A stretch of DNA of 64,000 nucleotides from Brevibacterium siliguriense (lineage in GTDB: Bacteria > Actinomycetota > Actinomycetes > Actinomycetales > Brevibacteriaceae): positions 2,604,001 through 2,668,000 of the forward strand of contig NZ_LT629766.1 of NCBI RefSeq assembly GCF_900105315.1, read 5' to 3'. Shown in pieces: positions 44,751-53,846 of the stretch. The notes under the pieces were generated by a model. It was not told where the DNA came from. It searched no databases and worked only from the letters and a program-made list of their open reading frames with translations. Each line of letters begins with the position of its first letter. The first letter of the stretch is position 1. Made by a program: the position numbers and the translations under genes.

Positions 44751-45752
44751 ATGCCTACACTCAAGACTGCTGAGCCCGGCACTTTCTCCCGCATTGCCGG
44801 AATCGGTGCCTACCGTGCAGAGAATCTCGTCACCAATGACGACATCGCCGGACCGATCAACTCCTCAGACGAATGGATCCGTCAGCGCACAGGCATCATC
44901 ACCCGCCGTCGTGCCAGCAAGGATGTCGGCGTCCTCGATATGTCCGAGGAAGCCGCGCTCGAAGCAATCGCCTCCGCGGGACTCAAGCCCGAGGACATCG
45001 GTGCGATCATCATCTCGACAGTCACCTTCGAATACTTCACGCCTTCAGCGGCGGCGGCGCTGACCGCGCGGCTGGGCACAGGTCCGATCCCTGCGTGGGA
45101 CATCAGCGCCGCGTGTGCCGGCTATTGCTACGGCATCTCCCAGGCTGATGCACTGGTCCGCGCCGGAACCATGGACAACGTCCTCGTCATCGGTGCGGAG
45201 AAGCTCTCCGAGGTCATCGACCCCGAAGACCGTTCGATCTCGTTCATCCTCGGTGACGGTGCCGGTGCAGTCGTCGTCAGTTCCGCCGACGAACCCGGCA
45301 TCTCGAAGACGGTGTGGGGGTCGAAGGGAGAGAACTGGTCGACGATCCGGATGACCGATTCGCTCTATGACATCCGCGACGATCGCGAACTGCCCTTCCC
45401 AACCCTGCGTCAGGACGGGCCGACCGTCTTCCGCTGGGCTGTGTGGGACGGCGCCGAGGTGGCCAAGGAAGCCCTCGCAGCCTCCGGAATCGAAGCCGAG
45501 GATCTCGCAGCCTTCATTCCGCACCAGGCGAACATGCGCATCATCGATGAGCTCGCGAAGCAGCTGAAGCTTCCCGAGTCCGTCGTCATCGCCCGTGACA
45601 TCGCCGACAACGGGAACACCTCGGCGGCGTCGATCCCGCTGGCTACCGAACGGCTCCTGCGCGAACAGCCCGAGCTCAGCGGCGGTCTCGCCCTGCAGAT
45701 GGGCTTCGGTGCGGGCCTCGTCTACGGCGCGCAGGTCGTGCGCCTGCCCTGA
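44751..45752 (+). CDS. fabH: 3-oxoacyl-ACP synthase III
   Basis: 333 residues. Starts chains by condensing a short acyl-CoA with malonyl-ACP. The catalytic triad is C122 (SAACAGY), His in PHQANMRI and Asn in DNGNTSAAS. Substrate preference (branched or straight primers) sets membrane fatty acid type but cannot be read reliably here. It lies 18 nt after fabD. Confidence 0.96.
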   Translation: MPTLKTAEPGTFSRIAGIGAYRAENLVTNDDIAGPINSSDEWIRQRTGIITRRRASKDVGVLDMSEEAALEAIASAGLKPEDIGAIIISTVTFEYFTPSAAAALTARLGTGPIPAWDISAACAGYCYGISQADALVRAGTMDNVLVIGAEKLSEVIDPEDRSISFILGDGAGAVVVSSADEPGISKTVWGSKGENWSTIRMTDSLYDIRDDRELPFPTLRQDGPTVFRWAVWDGAEVAKEALAASGIEAEDLAAFIPHQANMRIIDELAKQLKLPESVVIARDIADNGNTSAASIPLATERLLREQPELSGGLALQMGFGAGLVYGAQVVRLP

Positions 45753-45871
45753 GACACACCCATTCACGGAAAACTCTCCGTGAATGTCCTAAGATATTCG
45801 GCGGGACACTCGTCGAAAAGTTCCTCAAACGGTCGAAAAACCCTCGACCGAAATCAGAAAGTAGGAAAGAA

Positions 45872-46123
45872 ATGGCATTCACCGAAGCTGAAGTCCTCGC
45901 AGGGCTGGCAGAGATCGTCAATGAAGAGACCGGCCTGGCTGTCGAAGCAGTCGAAGCCGACAAGTCGTTCACCGATGACCTCGACATCGACTCCATCTCG
46001 ATGATGACCATCGTCGTCAATGCTGAGAAGAAGTTCGGCGTGAAGATCCCCGATGACGACGTCAAGGACCTCGTCACCGTTCAGGACGCTGTCGACTACA
46101 TCAACAAGGCTCAGGAAGCCTGA
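45872..46123 (+). CDS. acpP: Acyl carrier protein
   Basis: 83 residues, acidic. The phosphopantetheine serine is S41 in DIDSISMM; the common DSL reads DSI here. AAAGAAATG-type ribosome site with AGGAAAG. Also the source of octanoyl-ACP for LipB. A strong hairpin separates it from fabF. Confidence 0.96.
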   Translation: MAFTEAEVLAGLAEIVNEETGLAVEAVEADKSFTDDLDIDSISMMTIVVNAEKKFGVKIPDDDVKDLVTVQDAVDYINKAQEA

Positions 46124-46137
46124 GCCACAGCAGCCGA

Positions 46138-46165
46138 ACACGGCCCGTCCACAGACGGGCCGTGT
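46138..46165 (+). promoter_or_regulatory. Intercistronic hairpin acpP-fabF
   Basis: ACACGGCCCGTC-CACA-GACGGGCCGTGT, a perfect 12-bp stem beginning 15 nt after the acpP stop and ending 25 nt before fabF. No T-run, so it probably stabilises the acpP end or attenuates fabF rather than ending transcription fully. Confidence 0.75.
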
Positions 46166-46190
46166 CCACACTATCGACGAGGTTTGTACC

Positions 46191-47462
46191 ATGACATCTA
46201 AAGTTGTCGTCACCGGAATCGGTGCGGTAACCCCCTTGGGCGCGACTGTCGATGCCACTTGGGAAGCCATTCTGGCTGGTCAGTCCGGCGTCCACACAAT
46301 GGACAACGACTGGTCGGAGAAATACGGCCTCGCCGTGGACTTCGCAGCGCAGGTCGACCCACAGGTCGTGCCCGACAACCTCAAGAGGGTCCAGGCCAAG
46401 CGCCTTGACCCCTCGAGCCAATTCGCTCTCATCTCCGCTCGTGAAGCCATGGCCAACGCCGGTCTCGAGGAGACCGACCCGGAGCGTACCGCGGTCTCCT
46501 GGGCCACCGGAATCGGCGGAGTCTGGACTCTGCTCGACGCCTGGGACACCCTCCAGGAGGAAGGCCCGCGCCGAGTCATGCCCCTGACCGTTCCCATGCT
46601 CATGCCGAACGGACCTGCGGCTGCCATCGGAATGGAGTTCAAGGCCCGCGCCGGCGTGCAGACCCTGGTCTCCGCCTGTGCTTCATCGACCGAGAGCCTT
46701 GGTCACGCCTATGACGTTCTCTCTTCGGGCAAGGCCGATATCATCATCGCCGGCGGTTCCGAAGCCGCGATCCACCCGATCACCCTCGCTTCGTTCAATT
46801 CGATGCAGGCGCTGTCGCGTCGCACCGATTCGCCCGAGACCGCCTCGCGTCCCTATGACATCGACCGTGACGGATTCGTTATGGGCGAAGGTGCGGGAAC
46901 GCTGATCCTCGAGACCGAGGAGCATGCAAAGGCTCGTGGTGCGAAGATCTACGCCGAGGTGGCCAGCTGGGGCATCTCGAACGACGCCTATCACATCACC
47001 GGCGGAGAGCCCGAGGGCAAGCATGCGTTGGCAGCCATGCAGCAGGCACTCGACGCAGGTGGCCTCACCGCTGCTGACATCAAGCACGTCAACGCGCACG
47101 CCACATCGACTCCGGTCGGAGACATCCCCGAATCGCTGGCAATCAGCGAACTCCTCGGCGACAAGGTCTCCGATGCACTGGTTTCGGCCACGAAATCGAT
47201 GACCGGCCACCTCCTCGGTGGCACCGGCGCCGTCGAAGCGATCCTCACCGTCAAGGCGCTGCAGACACGCACCGCTCCCCCGACCATCAACGTCGACGAG
47301 ATCGACCCGAAGGTCAAGGGAATCAACATCGTCCGCAACACTCCGCAGGAGCTGCCTGCGGGCGATATCGCAGCGATCACGAACTCGTTCGGCTTCGGGG
47401 TCACAACGCCGTCGTCGCGTTCCGCTCGGTCTGAGGCCCTGTTCGACCCCAGACAGCTCTAA
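46191..47462 (+). CDS. fabF: 3-oxoacyl-ACP synthase II
   Basis: 423 residues. Elongating condensing enzyme with catalytic C163 (VSACASSTES) and two histidines in NAHATSTPVGD and MTGHLLGGTGA. The ATG at 46191 gives the normal VVVTGIGAVTPLG opening; in-frame codons upstream run through the hairpin and acpP. Last gene of the operon. Confidence 0.96.
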   Translation: MTSKVVVTGIGAVTPLGATVDATWEAILAGQSGVHTMDNDWSEKYGLAVDFAAQVDPQVVPDNLKRVQAKRLDPSSQFALISAREAMANAGLEETDPERTAVSWATGIGGVWTLLDAWDTLQEEGPRRVMPLTVPMLMPNGPAAAIGMEFKARAGVQTLVSACASSTESLGHAYDVLSSGKADIIIAGGSEAAIHPITLASFNSMQALSRRTDSPETASRPYDIDRDGFVMGEGAGTLILETEEHAKARGAKIYAEVASWGISNDAYHITGGEPEGKHALAAMQQALDAGGLTAADIKHVNAHATSTPVGDIPESLAISELLGDKVSDALVSATKSMTGHLLGGTGAVEAILTVKALQTRTAPPTINVDEIDPKVKGINIVRNTPQELPAGDIAAITNSFGFGVTTPSSRSARSEALFDPRQL

Positions 47463-47526
47463 CGGCCCACTGTGAGTCAGGAAGCACGGTTTTGAACCTG
47501 TGCAATCCAACTCAGAGTGGGCCGTT
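47461..47526 (+). terminator. fabF terminator, long interrupted hairpin
   Basis: AACGGCCCACT and AGTGGGCCGTT form the base, with further pairing TGAGT/ACTCA and GCAC/GTGC inside. The left arm begins within the fabF stop codon. Confidence 0.75.
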
Positions 47527-47572
47527 TGCATATGTCGAACATCTGAGAGGCGTTCGGTGTTCAGGCACGCAA

Positions 47573-47607
47573 AATGGGCACACCCGAGGCAGGAAGGTGT
47601 GCCCATT
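47573..47607. terminator. DUF3145 terminator (possibly bidirectional)
   Basis: AATGGGCACACC and GGTGTGCCCATT form a perfect 12-bp stem. On the minus strand it is followed by TTTTGCG, a good intrinsic terminator 63 nt past the DUF3145 stop. Confidence 0.85.
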
Positions 47608-47670
47608 GAGCAGAACGAAGCGATCCGAACCGTGACGAGTCTGTACGGCTGGGACGCGGCAGAGAACGGC

Positions 47671-48168
47671 TCAGCCGACCTTGGTCAGCCAGCGCACCGG
47701 TGCGCCTTCGCCTGCGTGGCGAAATGCGTCGAGTTCTTCATCCCAGGCTTCGCCGAGGGCAATCGCCATCTCGGAGGAGAACTTCGCGGGATCGCCTGCT
47801 GCTCGTTCCATGACGGAGCGGATGCGGTCTTCGGGGACGAGGATGTTTCCGGCGGTGTCGGTTATCGCGTGGTAGATACCCAGATCGGGTGTGTGGCTCC
47901 AACGTCCGCCGTCGACTCCGGCCGAGGGCTCCTCGGTGACTTCGTAGCGAAGTGAGTCCCATCCGCGCAATGCGGATGCGATGCGAGCACCGGAGCCTGC
48001 AGGCGCGCGCCAGCAGACTTCTGCGCGCACGAGACCTGGTGCTGCCGGCTGGGGTGTCCAGTCGAAGCGTGCCTGTGCGCCGATGGCCCCGCCCGCTGCC
48101 CACTCGATGTGAGGGCACAGCGCACGAGGTGCTGAGTGGACGAAGAGTACGCCCTGTGTCATATCCAT
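47671..48168 (-). CDS. DUF3145 protein
   Basis: 165 residues. The opening MTQGVLFVHSAPRALCPHIEWAAG is the hallmark of this actinobacterial family, and DLGIYHAITDTAGNILVPEDR is its central motif. No membrane segment; function unknown. It is regularly encoded after fabF. The first ATG has GGAGG 5 nt upstream; a second ATG two codons later is the alternative. Confidence 0.9.
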   Translation of the reverse strand: MDMTQGVLFVHSAPRALCPHIEWAAGGAIGAQARFDWTPQPAAPGLVRAEVCWRAPAGSGARIASALRGWDSLRYEVTEEPSAGVDGGRWSHTPDLGIYHAITDTAGNILVPEDRIRSVMERAAGDPAKFSSEMAIALGEAWDEELDAFRHAGEGAPVRWLTKVG

Positions 48169-48364
48169 TTCTGCCTCCTACTTCGGATACGTCTTCCCCT
48201 ACGATCCGAAAGGAGGTGCTGACCACATGATAGTCGAAGATCGACGCGCAGCCAAGCACTAAAGACGCTGGTGGCATCGGGTGTCGATAATGACTGTCCA
48301 CAATTGGGCGACAAGGTGAACACTGACGACTGGACGACAGCTGGTGCGCGCATCCAGCGCTTTG

Positions 48365-48440
48365 TGGTGCCCCGGTCGGACTTGAACCGACGGCCAAGGA
48401 ATTATGAGTTCCCTGCTCTAACCAGCTGAGCTACGGGGGC
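48365..48440 (-). tRNA. tRNA with CAT anticodon (Met elongator or Ile2), odd acceptor stem
   Basis: The minus-strand cloverleaf reads GCCCCCGTAGCTCAGC..., anticodon loop CTCATAA, T-loop TTCAAGT, then CGGGGCACCA. The 5' acceptor strand has five C but the 3' strand only four G, so the normal 7-bp stem cannot form without a bulge. D, anticodon and T arms are sound. Whether it reads AUG or, after lysidine modification, AUA is not decidable here. Confidence 0.88.
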
Positions 48441-48556
48441 CAGCCGAGACAACATTAGCACCATCGGAGTCCACCGCCCCATTCGGTTCACGCGCGCGTT
48501 CACACATGCGTCCACGCACGCTTACGTAGGAGTCGAGGCGCGCTGAGCCTGGGGCC

Positions 48557-49840
48557 TCAGGCCCGCTGCTGCGCCATTGCGTTGAGAGGGGCGACGCGGG
48601 TGAGAACACTGCGTGCGGCGTCGACACATGTGTAGCGGTCGGTGGTGATGTATACGTCGAAGACCGTCTGCCCGTCGCTGCCCGGATCGTTGCGCTTCGA
48701 CGCCGCGACCATGCCCGACCAATCCGGTCCGACCACGACGACGCCGTGCTCGTTGCGCATGGGATCCGAGGCATCAACGAGTCCGGTGCGCACACCGGGA
48801 ATCGGCGGTCCGTCGAACCCACCGGAGAACATCGCCGTCAGCCCTACCGTGTCGCGGATCTTCTCGTACCGCAGTCGTGTCTCCTCGGAGAATCCGTCGT
48901 CTTCGCCGAACACACCGAGGGTGATGGTCGCGGTTCCCGACGCCAGAGCGCGTTCCTCCAGCGCCGCGATCTGGGCGACGAGGAGTTCGCGGTTCATCAC
49001 CAACGGCTCACGCCGGAGCCCCTGCGAAATCGAGTACGGAGTTCCCAGCGCCGGCAGATTGCGAGAGTAGTGGGAGACGAGAGCGTCCTCGCTCGGTTCG
49101 GAGAATGACTCCGGCTGCTTCGTGGCCTCACCGAAGTAGGGCCCGGACATGAACCGTGCTCCCAGCGCACGCACCCGGTCCAGATCGTCTTCGGTTTCGA
49201 CACCGTCGGCGAGGATGACCGCTCCCGTGCGTTCGAGATGAGCGTGGAGAAGCCGGTTGAGTTCGGCCAGATGAGAGTCGCAGTCAATCCGCAGAACGTC
49301 CGGATGGAGTCCGACCACTGAAGGATTGACCAGCGGAACGAAGGAGGTGCTGCGCAAGTCGGGACCGACCGATGACATGCCCACTCCCCAACCCATGGCA
49401 CGTGCTGAGCGGACGGAACGCAGCACCGAGGCCGGAGCCGAGGCGACGCGGTTGGCGTCGAGCTGCAGGATGACCGAGCGGTCGGGTTCCCCAGTGCGGT
49501 CCTCGAGGGTTGCAAAGGATTCGGCTTCGGCGTGGAGGAACAGGCGGTTGGACTTCGGCAGCCCTGCGCCCTCTGCAGTACGCAGCGCCGAGTCCCGCAG
49601 AGAGGCGTCGATATCACCGGTGATGGTGGCGACGCGCATGGCGTGGCGGAGGTTCTCCGACTCGGCACGGCCCAGCTCCGGGGCCCCCGTGGGAGCCTGC
49701 AGAATCTGATGGCCGACCCGCTGGAAGGTCAATGCGTCGACGACGGGGGCGAAATAGGTTTCGATCCCGCCCGAACGCACGAGTTCCTCGAGCCCGAGCT
49801 CGTCATCGGGTACCGCCTCGACCACTGTGATTCCTTCCAT
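48557..49840 (-). CDS. Degenerate EAL plus DICT-like sensory protein
   Basis: 427 residues. The N-terminal half (about 25-245) follows an EAL fold: ETYFAPVVDALTFQRVGHQIL replaces the Y-QPIV...EAL motif with HQIL, and ILADGVETEDDLDRVRALGARFMSGPYFG matches the late EAL signature. Catalytic and metal acidic residues are mostly missing, so no c-di-GMP hydrolysis is expected. The C-terminal half (about 270-427, ISQGLRREPLVMNRELL...VVGPDWSGMVAA) resembles a DICT sensory domain. Role unknown. Confidence 0.75.
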   Translation of the reverse strand: MEGITVVEAVPDDELGLEELVRSGGIETYFAPVVDALTFQRVGHQILQAPTGAPELGRAESENLRHAMRVATITGDIDASLRDSALRTAEGAGLPKSNRLFLHAEAESFATLEDRTGEPDRSVILQLDANRVASAPASVLRSVRSARAMGWGVGMSSVGPDLRSTSFVPLVNPSVVGLHPDVLRIDCDSHLAELNRLLHAHLERTGAVILADGVETEDDLDRVRALGARFMSGPYFGEATKQPESFSEPSEDALVSHYSRNLPALGTPYSISQGLRREPLVMNRELLVAQIAALEERALASGTATITLGVFGEDDGFSEETRLRYEKIRDTVGLTAMFSGGFDGPPIPGVRTGLVDASDPMRNEHGVVVVGPDWSGMVAASKRNDPGSDGQTVFDVYITTDRYTCVDAARSVLTRVAPLNAMAQQRA

Positions 49841-49961
49841 GGGCTGATGTGCGTAAACAGTCTTCCATATTCGGACAGAGCGGATTGTCTAAAATCCGTA
49901 ACATTATTGCGCTGACAGCTGACGATGATATTCCGACGCCGGGCGCGCCGCGAGCGTGCCC

Positions 49962-51401
49962 TCAGGGGCGGCGGGGACCGCCTCGGCGGACTTCGACGAT
50001 GCCGACGATTCCGGCGAGGATGACAACGACGGCGATCGCGACGAACGCCCCGATCATCCCCCAGTGCCAGTTGCTCACCGCAGTGATCGAGAAGGCCAGA
50101 GCAGTCATGATCGCAAGCCCCATCGAAGTGCCGATGCGCTGCCCGGTCTGCAGCACTCCGCCGGAGGAGCCGGCGTATCGCAGGGGGACCTCCTGCAGGG
50201 TCAGGGTTTGATTGGGGCTGATGACCATGCCCTGAGCGGTGCCGATGAACGCCAGGGTGAGCAGCATCCACCACTCGCTTCCGATCCCCTGGGACAGCAG
50301 CGCGACGACGCCGATCGTGGCCAGCAGACCCATGAGACACAGTGCGATTCCCCAGACGACGAGACGGCGCCCGATCTGGAAGACGAACCGTCCGGACACA
50401 TCGGCGGAGACTGCCGAGCACAGCGCGGCAGGAAGACCGATCATTCCCGCGGCCAGAGCCGTATGTCCCAAGCCCTGCTGCATGTACATAGCGACGAGGA
50501 CCCAGACGCTGGTGACGCCGAGGAAGTAGAGGGCGATGATGATGGAACCGTTGCTGAAGCTGCGGATCCGGAAGAGATCGAGGTCGACCATGGGAGGGCG
50601 TCCCAGGCGCGCATACCGACGTTCCCACCACGCCCACAGCCAGATCGCTCCGCAACCGAGCGGCAGTGACAGCCAGATGAACCAACCCAGCGAAGATTCG
50701 ACGAAGGGCAGGAGGATGAGGAGGACGCCGACGCCGAGGAGGATGACTCCAACGGGATCGAGATCCTTACCGCCGTCGGTGCTCTTCGCGTCCTGATCGA
50801 CGGCAGGTCGCCATGCGCCGCTCGGCAGCCAGACCCGGGCGAGGATGAGAGAAGCGATCGCGAAGGGCACGTTGACCAGGAAGGTCGCCCTCCAGCCGAG
50901 GTCGCTGCCGAACAGGGCGATGAGTGCACCGCCGAGCACTGGGCCGATGGCCACCGAGAGACCGACAGTGGTGCCCATCAGACCGAACGCCCGACCACGC
51001 GGCGGGCCTTGGAAATACTGCTGCAGCAAGCCCACGACCTGAGGGTTGAGGAACCCCGAGCCCAGCCCCATGGTCACTCGGGAGATATTGAGCGTCAGCG
51101 GATCCGGGGCGATTCCTGCCACCAATGAGGAGAGCCCGAAGAGACCCACGCCGATGACGAACAGCTGGCCGCGCCCGAAGACGTCGCCGGCACGTCCGGC
51201 GGCGACGAGGACGACGCCGAAGGACAGCGCATAACCGGTGAGCACCCACTGCAGAGCCGAGGTGGAGGCGTGGATATCGGAGGCAATTGAGGGCAGGACA
51301 ACGTTGATGCTCGAGACCGACAGCAAGGACATGAAGAGGGGGACGAGGCCGATGATGAGGATGCGCTTCTGCGTCTGCGTCATCTTCGTGCTCTCGCTCA
51401 C
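49962..51401 (-). CDS. MFS transporter, DHA2-like
   Basis: 479 residues with about 14 hydrophobic segments, typical of the drug/H+ antiporter DHA2 group. VSSINVVLPSIASDIHAS...LQWVLTGYALSFGVVLVAAGRAGDVFGR carries motifs D1 and A. Likely a drug or metabolite exporter; substrate unknown. No dedicated regulator gene is adjacent. Confidence 0.9.
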   Translation of the reverse strand: MSESTKMTQTQKRILIIGLVPLFMSLLSVSSINVVLPSIASDIHASTSALQWVLTGYALSFGVVLVAAGRAGDVFGRGQLFVIGVGLFGLSSLVAGIAPDPLTLNISRVTMGLGSGFLNPQVVGLLQQYFQGPPRGRAFGLMGTTVGLSVAIGPVLGGALIALFGSDLGWRATFLVNVPFAIASLILARVWLPSGAWRPAVDQDAKSTDGGKDLDPVGVILLGVGVLLILLPFVESSLGWFIWLSLPLGCGAIWLWAWWERRYARLGRPPMVDLDLFRIRSFSNGSIIIALYFLGVTSVWVLVAMYMQQGLGHTALAAGMIGLPAALCSAVSADVSGRFVFQIGRRLVVWGIALCLMGLLATIGVVALLSQGIGSEWWMLLTLAFIGTAQGMVISPNQTLTLQEVPLRYAGSSGGVLQTGQRIGTSMGLAIMTALAFSITAVSNWHWGMIGAFVAIAVVVILAGIVGIVEVRRGGPRRP

Positions 51402-51493
51402 TCAGTCTCCCCTGATGGTGAAATGTCCCTTATGGTGATTCGTCTCCGATTGGTCTCATCATACGTTCGCAGATGGTCCTGCGACGGTACCCA

Positions 51494-52516
51494 TCAGTGC
51501 GCACCGGCAGGCACCCATCCGAGAGCCGGTGCGACATGCTCGGCGAAGGACTCGAGGATGTGCAGGTTGAAGTCGACGCCGAGTTGGCTGGGGATCGTGA
51601 GCATGAGTGTGTCGGCGGCTTGGATGGCCGCATCGGCTTGGAGCTCCTCGATCAGCCTGTCCGGTTCACCGGCGTAGGTACGGCCGAACGTCGAACGTGT
51701 GTCGTCGATGATGCCGATCTGGTCGCCCTGCGCGGACCCGCGCCTGCCGAAGTAGAGGTCATCGAGGTCCGTGGTGATCGGGAAGATGCTGCGGCTGACG
51801 GAGACACGCGGCATCCACTCATGTCCCGCTTCGTTCCAGGCCTGCCGGTATCTCGCGATCTGTTCGGCCTGCAGGTCCCCGAACGCGGCGCCGGTCGCCT
51901 CGGTGAGCAGAGTCGAACTCATCAGGTTCACTCCCGTCCGAGCCGCACTTTCGGCGGTGGCTGCCGACCCGGCGCCCCACCAGATGCGTCGGTCCAGTCC
52001 GGGCGAATTCGGTTCGACGCGCAGTCGCCTGCCGGGACCGAACTGCTGTGGGTCGGCAGGTGCGAGCTCCTCGCCTCGAACGGCACGGAGGAATCGATCG
52101 AACTTCTCTCGGGCCATGTTCGCGGCTTTCAGCTCTGTGGGATCTTCGTACCCGAAGGTTTCCCAACCGCGCAGCGCTGGCTCAGGAGAGCCGCGGCTGA
52201 TGCCGAGTGCCAACCGCTGGTCAGCGAGCAGATCGAGGGCGGCGGCCTCCTCGGCGAGATAGAGCGGATTCTCATATCGCATGTCGATGACCCCAGTGCC
52301 GACTTCGATCGCGCGGGTCTTCGCGGCGATAGTCGACAGCAGCGGAATCGGCGAGGCCGCCTGAGTCGCGAAATGGTGGACGCGGAAGTACGCGCCGTTG
52401 ACTCCGAGCTCATCGGCACCGACGGAGATCTCCACCGCATCCCGCAGCATCTGTCCGGCGTCGAGGTCGCTGCCGTTGTCGTAGTGACCGAAACTGAGGA
52501 ATCCGAAAGACTTCAT
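51494..52516 (-). CDS. LLM class flavin-dependent oxidoreductase (luciferase-like)
   Basis: 340 residues forming a single luciferase-like barrel (FGFLSFGHYDNG, VGTGVIDMRYENPLYLAEEAAALDLLADQRLALGISRGSPE). It would use reduced flavin supplied by a separate reductase. ATG at 52516 chosen, with AGGGGG upstream; a start 27 nt further adds nothing family-like. Substrate unknown. Confidence 0.88.
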   Translation of the reverse strand: MKSFGFLSFGHYDNGSDLDAGQMLRDAVEISVGADELGVNGAYFRVHHFATQAASPIPLLSTIAAKTRAIEVGTGVIDMRYENPLYLAEEAAALDLLADQRLALGISRGSPEPALRGWETFGYEDPTELKAANMAREKFDRFLRAVRGEELAPADPQQFGPGRRLRVEPNSPGLDRRIWWGAGSAATAESAARTGVNLMSSTLLTEATGAAFGDLQAEQIARYRQAWNEAGHEWMPRVSVSRSIFPITTDLDDLYFGRRGSAQGDQIGIIDDTRSTFGRTYAGEPDRLIEELQADAAIQAADTLMLTIPSQLGVDFNLHILESFAEHVAPALGWVPAGAH

Positions 52517-52592
52517 GCTGGATGAACCCCCTGCGCGAGTCACCTATTCCCCACTTCCAAGGAGCAGTGGCAGCCGGTGTCCTGACACGACT

Positions 52593-52620
52593 AAGGCCCC
52601 GTCCGATCGGACGGGGCCTT
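52593..52620 (-). terminator. tRNA-Asn terminator, perfect palindrome
   Basis: AAGGCCCCGTCCGATCGGAC... is a 28-bp perfect palindrome just past the 3' end of tRNA-Asn on the minus strand. Confidence 0.8.
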
Positions 52621-52625
52621 TGCTG

Positions 52626-52698
52626 CTCCCCCGGCTGGGCTCGAACCAGCGACCCTTCGATTAACAGTCGAATGCTCTGCCAACTGAGCTACGGAGGA
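52626..52698 (-). tRNA. tRNA-Asn (GTT)
   Basis: A 73-nt cloverleaf on the minus strand starting TCCTCCGTAGCTCAG, with anticodon loop CTGTTAA and T-loop TTCGAGC. The acceptor stem TCCTCCG/CGGGGGA pairs with one wobble; discriminator G. CCA is not encoded, unlike the tRNA-Pro and tRNA-Val genes here. Confidence 0.95.
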
Positions 52699-52931
52699 AT
52701 GCCGCAGTTTCCTGCGGACGTGTGTTCCAGCTTAGCAAACCCCCGGGCCGGCGAACAAAACCACGCACAGTGCTTTAGCTCACAATAATGAGGGTTTCCC
52801 CACCCGTCGCCGCAGGGTTGCCCTACAGTCAGCACAAACACAGTCCACGGCCATCTTCGCAGCCTCCCCGCGCGATAGACTCGAAGCGATCCGCTCCCCT
52901 CGTCCGCACCTCAGAAACCGGAAGACTCACC

Positions 52932-53843
52932 GTGACCATAGTGGCAATCGCCCTCGCCGTCGTATCGGCTGTGGCACTGGCCTATGGTGCCCTGTATCAG
53001 CATGAAGCGGTTTCCGGGCAGGATGACTCCCACAACGGACTCAGCTGGGCGCATTTCACAGAGCTGCTGCGCAATCGCCGGTGGCTGCTCGGGCTGAGCA
53101 TCCTCGGCGTGGGTACAGCCGGCAACTTCGTGGCCCTGGCTCTGGCACCGGTGATGGTGGTGCAGCCGATCGGAGCGTTCTCACTCATCGTCTCCGTGCT
53201 GCTCGGCATCCGTCATCGCGGGCTCAAGGTCAACAGACGACTCGTCCAATCCGTCGTCTGGTGCACCGCCGGGGTCTCGCTCTTCGTCGGACTCTCGGCC
53301 ACGACAGCACAGTCGGAGGTCCATCTCGGATCAGACGCCATGCCGCTGTTCTGGATCACCGCCGTCGCCGTCGTCGTCGGCTTGGTGATCATGCTGGCCT
53401 TCCGTCACGCCCCACAGCTCGTCCTCATCATCGCAGCGGGACTGCTCTTCGCCTGCGTGGCAACGAACGCCCACCTGGTCAGCGTCCAGTTCCTCCGAGC
53501 AGGACTCGATCAGGTCACCTGGATCAACGTCGCCGCACTGCTGGCGGCCGTGGCCCTGGGGTCCTGGTTCGTCCAGAACGCCTACGCTGCTGGACCTCCG
53601 GAGATGGTCATCGCAGGGCTGACGGTCATCGACCCGATCGGTGCCGTCATCCTGGGCACCATCGTCCTCGGCGAGGCGGCCCAATCCCCCGTCTGGCTCG
53701 TCATCCTCATCTCGCTCACCGGATTGGTCGCCTGCGCGGCCGTCGTTGTATTGTCGCGGTATCATCCCGATGTCAGAGATCGAGAAGCTCAGCGCAGGAA
53801 CGCCCGCCGTTCCGACACCATGACCGACACCGAGGAGAGCTGA
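52932..53843 (+). CDS. DMT-like multispanning membrane protein
   Basis: 303 residues with about 9-10 hydrophobic segments in two related halves, like drug/metabolite transporters. The GTG at 52932 is taken as start, opening VTIVAIALAVVSAVALAYGALYQ; 144 nt of open frame upstream is polar, proline-rich and unlikely to be translated. A glycosyltransferase gene follows immediately in the same frame, so the two are coupled. Substrate unknown. Confidence 0.82.
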   Translation: MTIVAIALAVVSAVALAYGALYQHEAVSGQDDSHNGLSWAHFTELLRNRRWLLGLSILGVGTAGNFVALALAPVMVVQPIGAFSLIVSVLLGIRHRGLKVNRRLVQSVVWCTAGVSLFVGLSATTAQSEVHLGSDAMPLFWITAVAVVVGLVIMLAFRHAPQLVLIIAAGLLFACVATNAHLVSVQFLRAGLDQVTWINVAALLAAVALGSWFVQNAYAAGPPEMVIAGLTVIDPIGAVILGTIVLGEAAQSPVWLVILISLTGLVACAAVVVLSRYHPDVRDREAQRRNARRSDTMTDTEES

Positions 53844-53846
53844 ATC

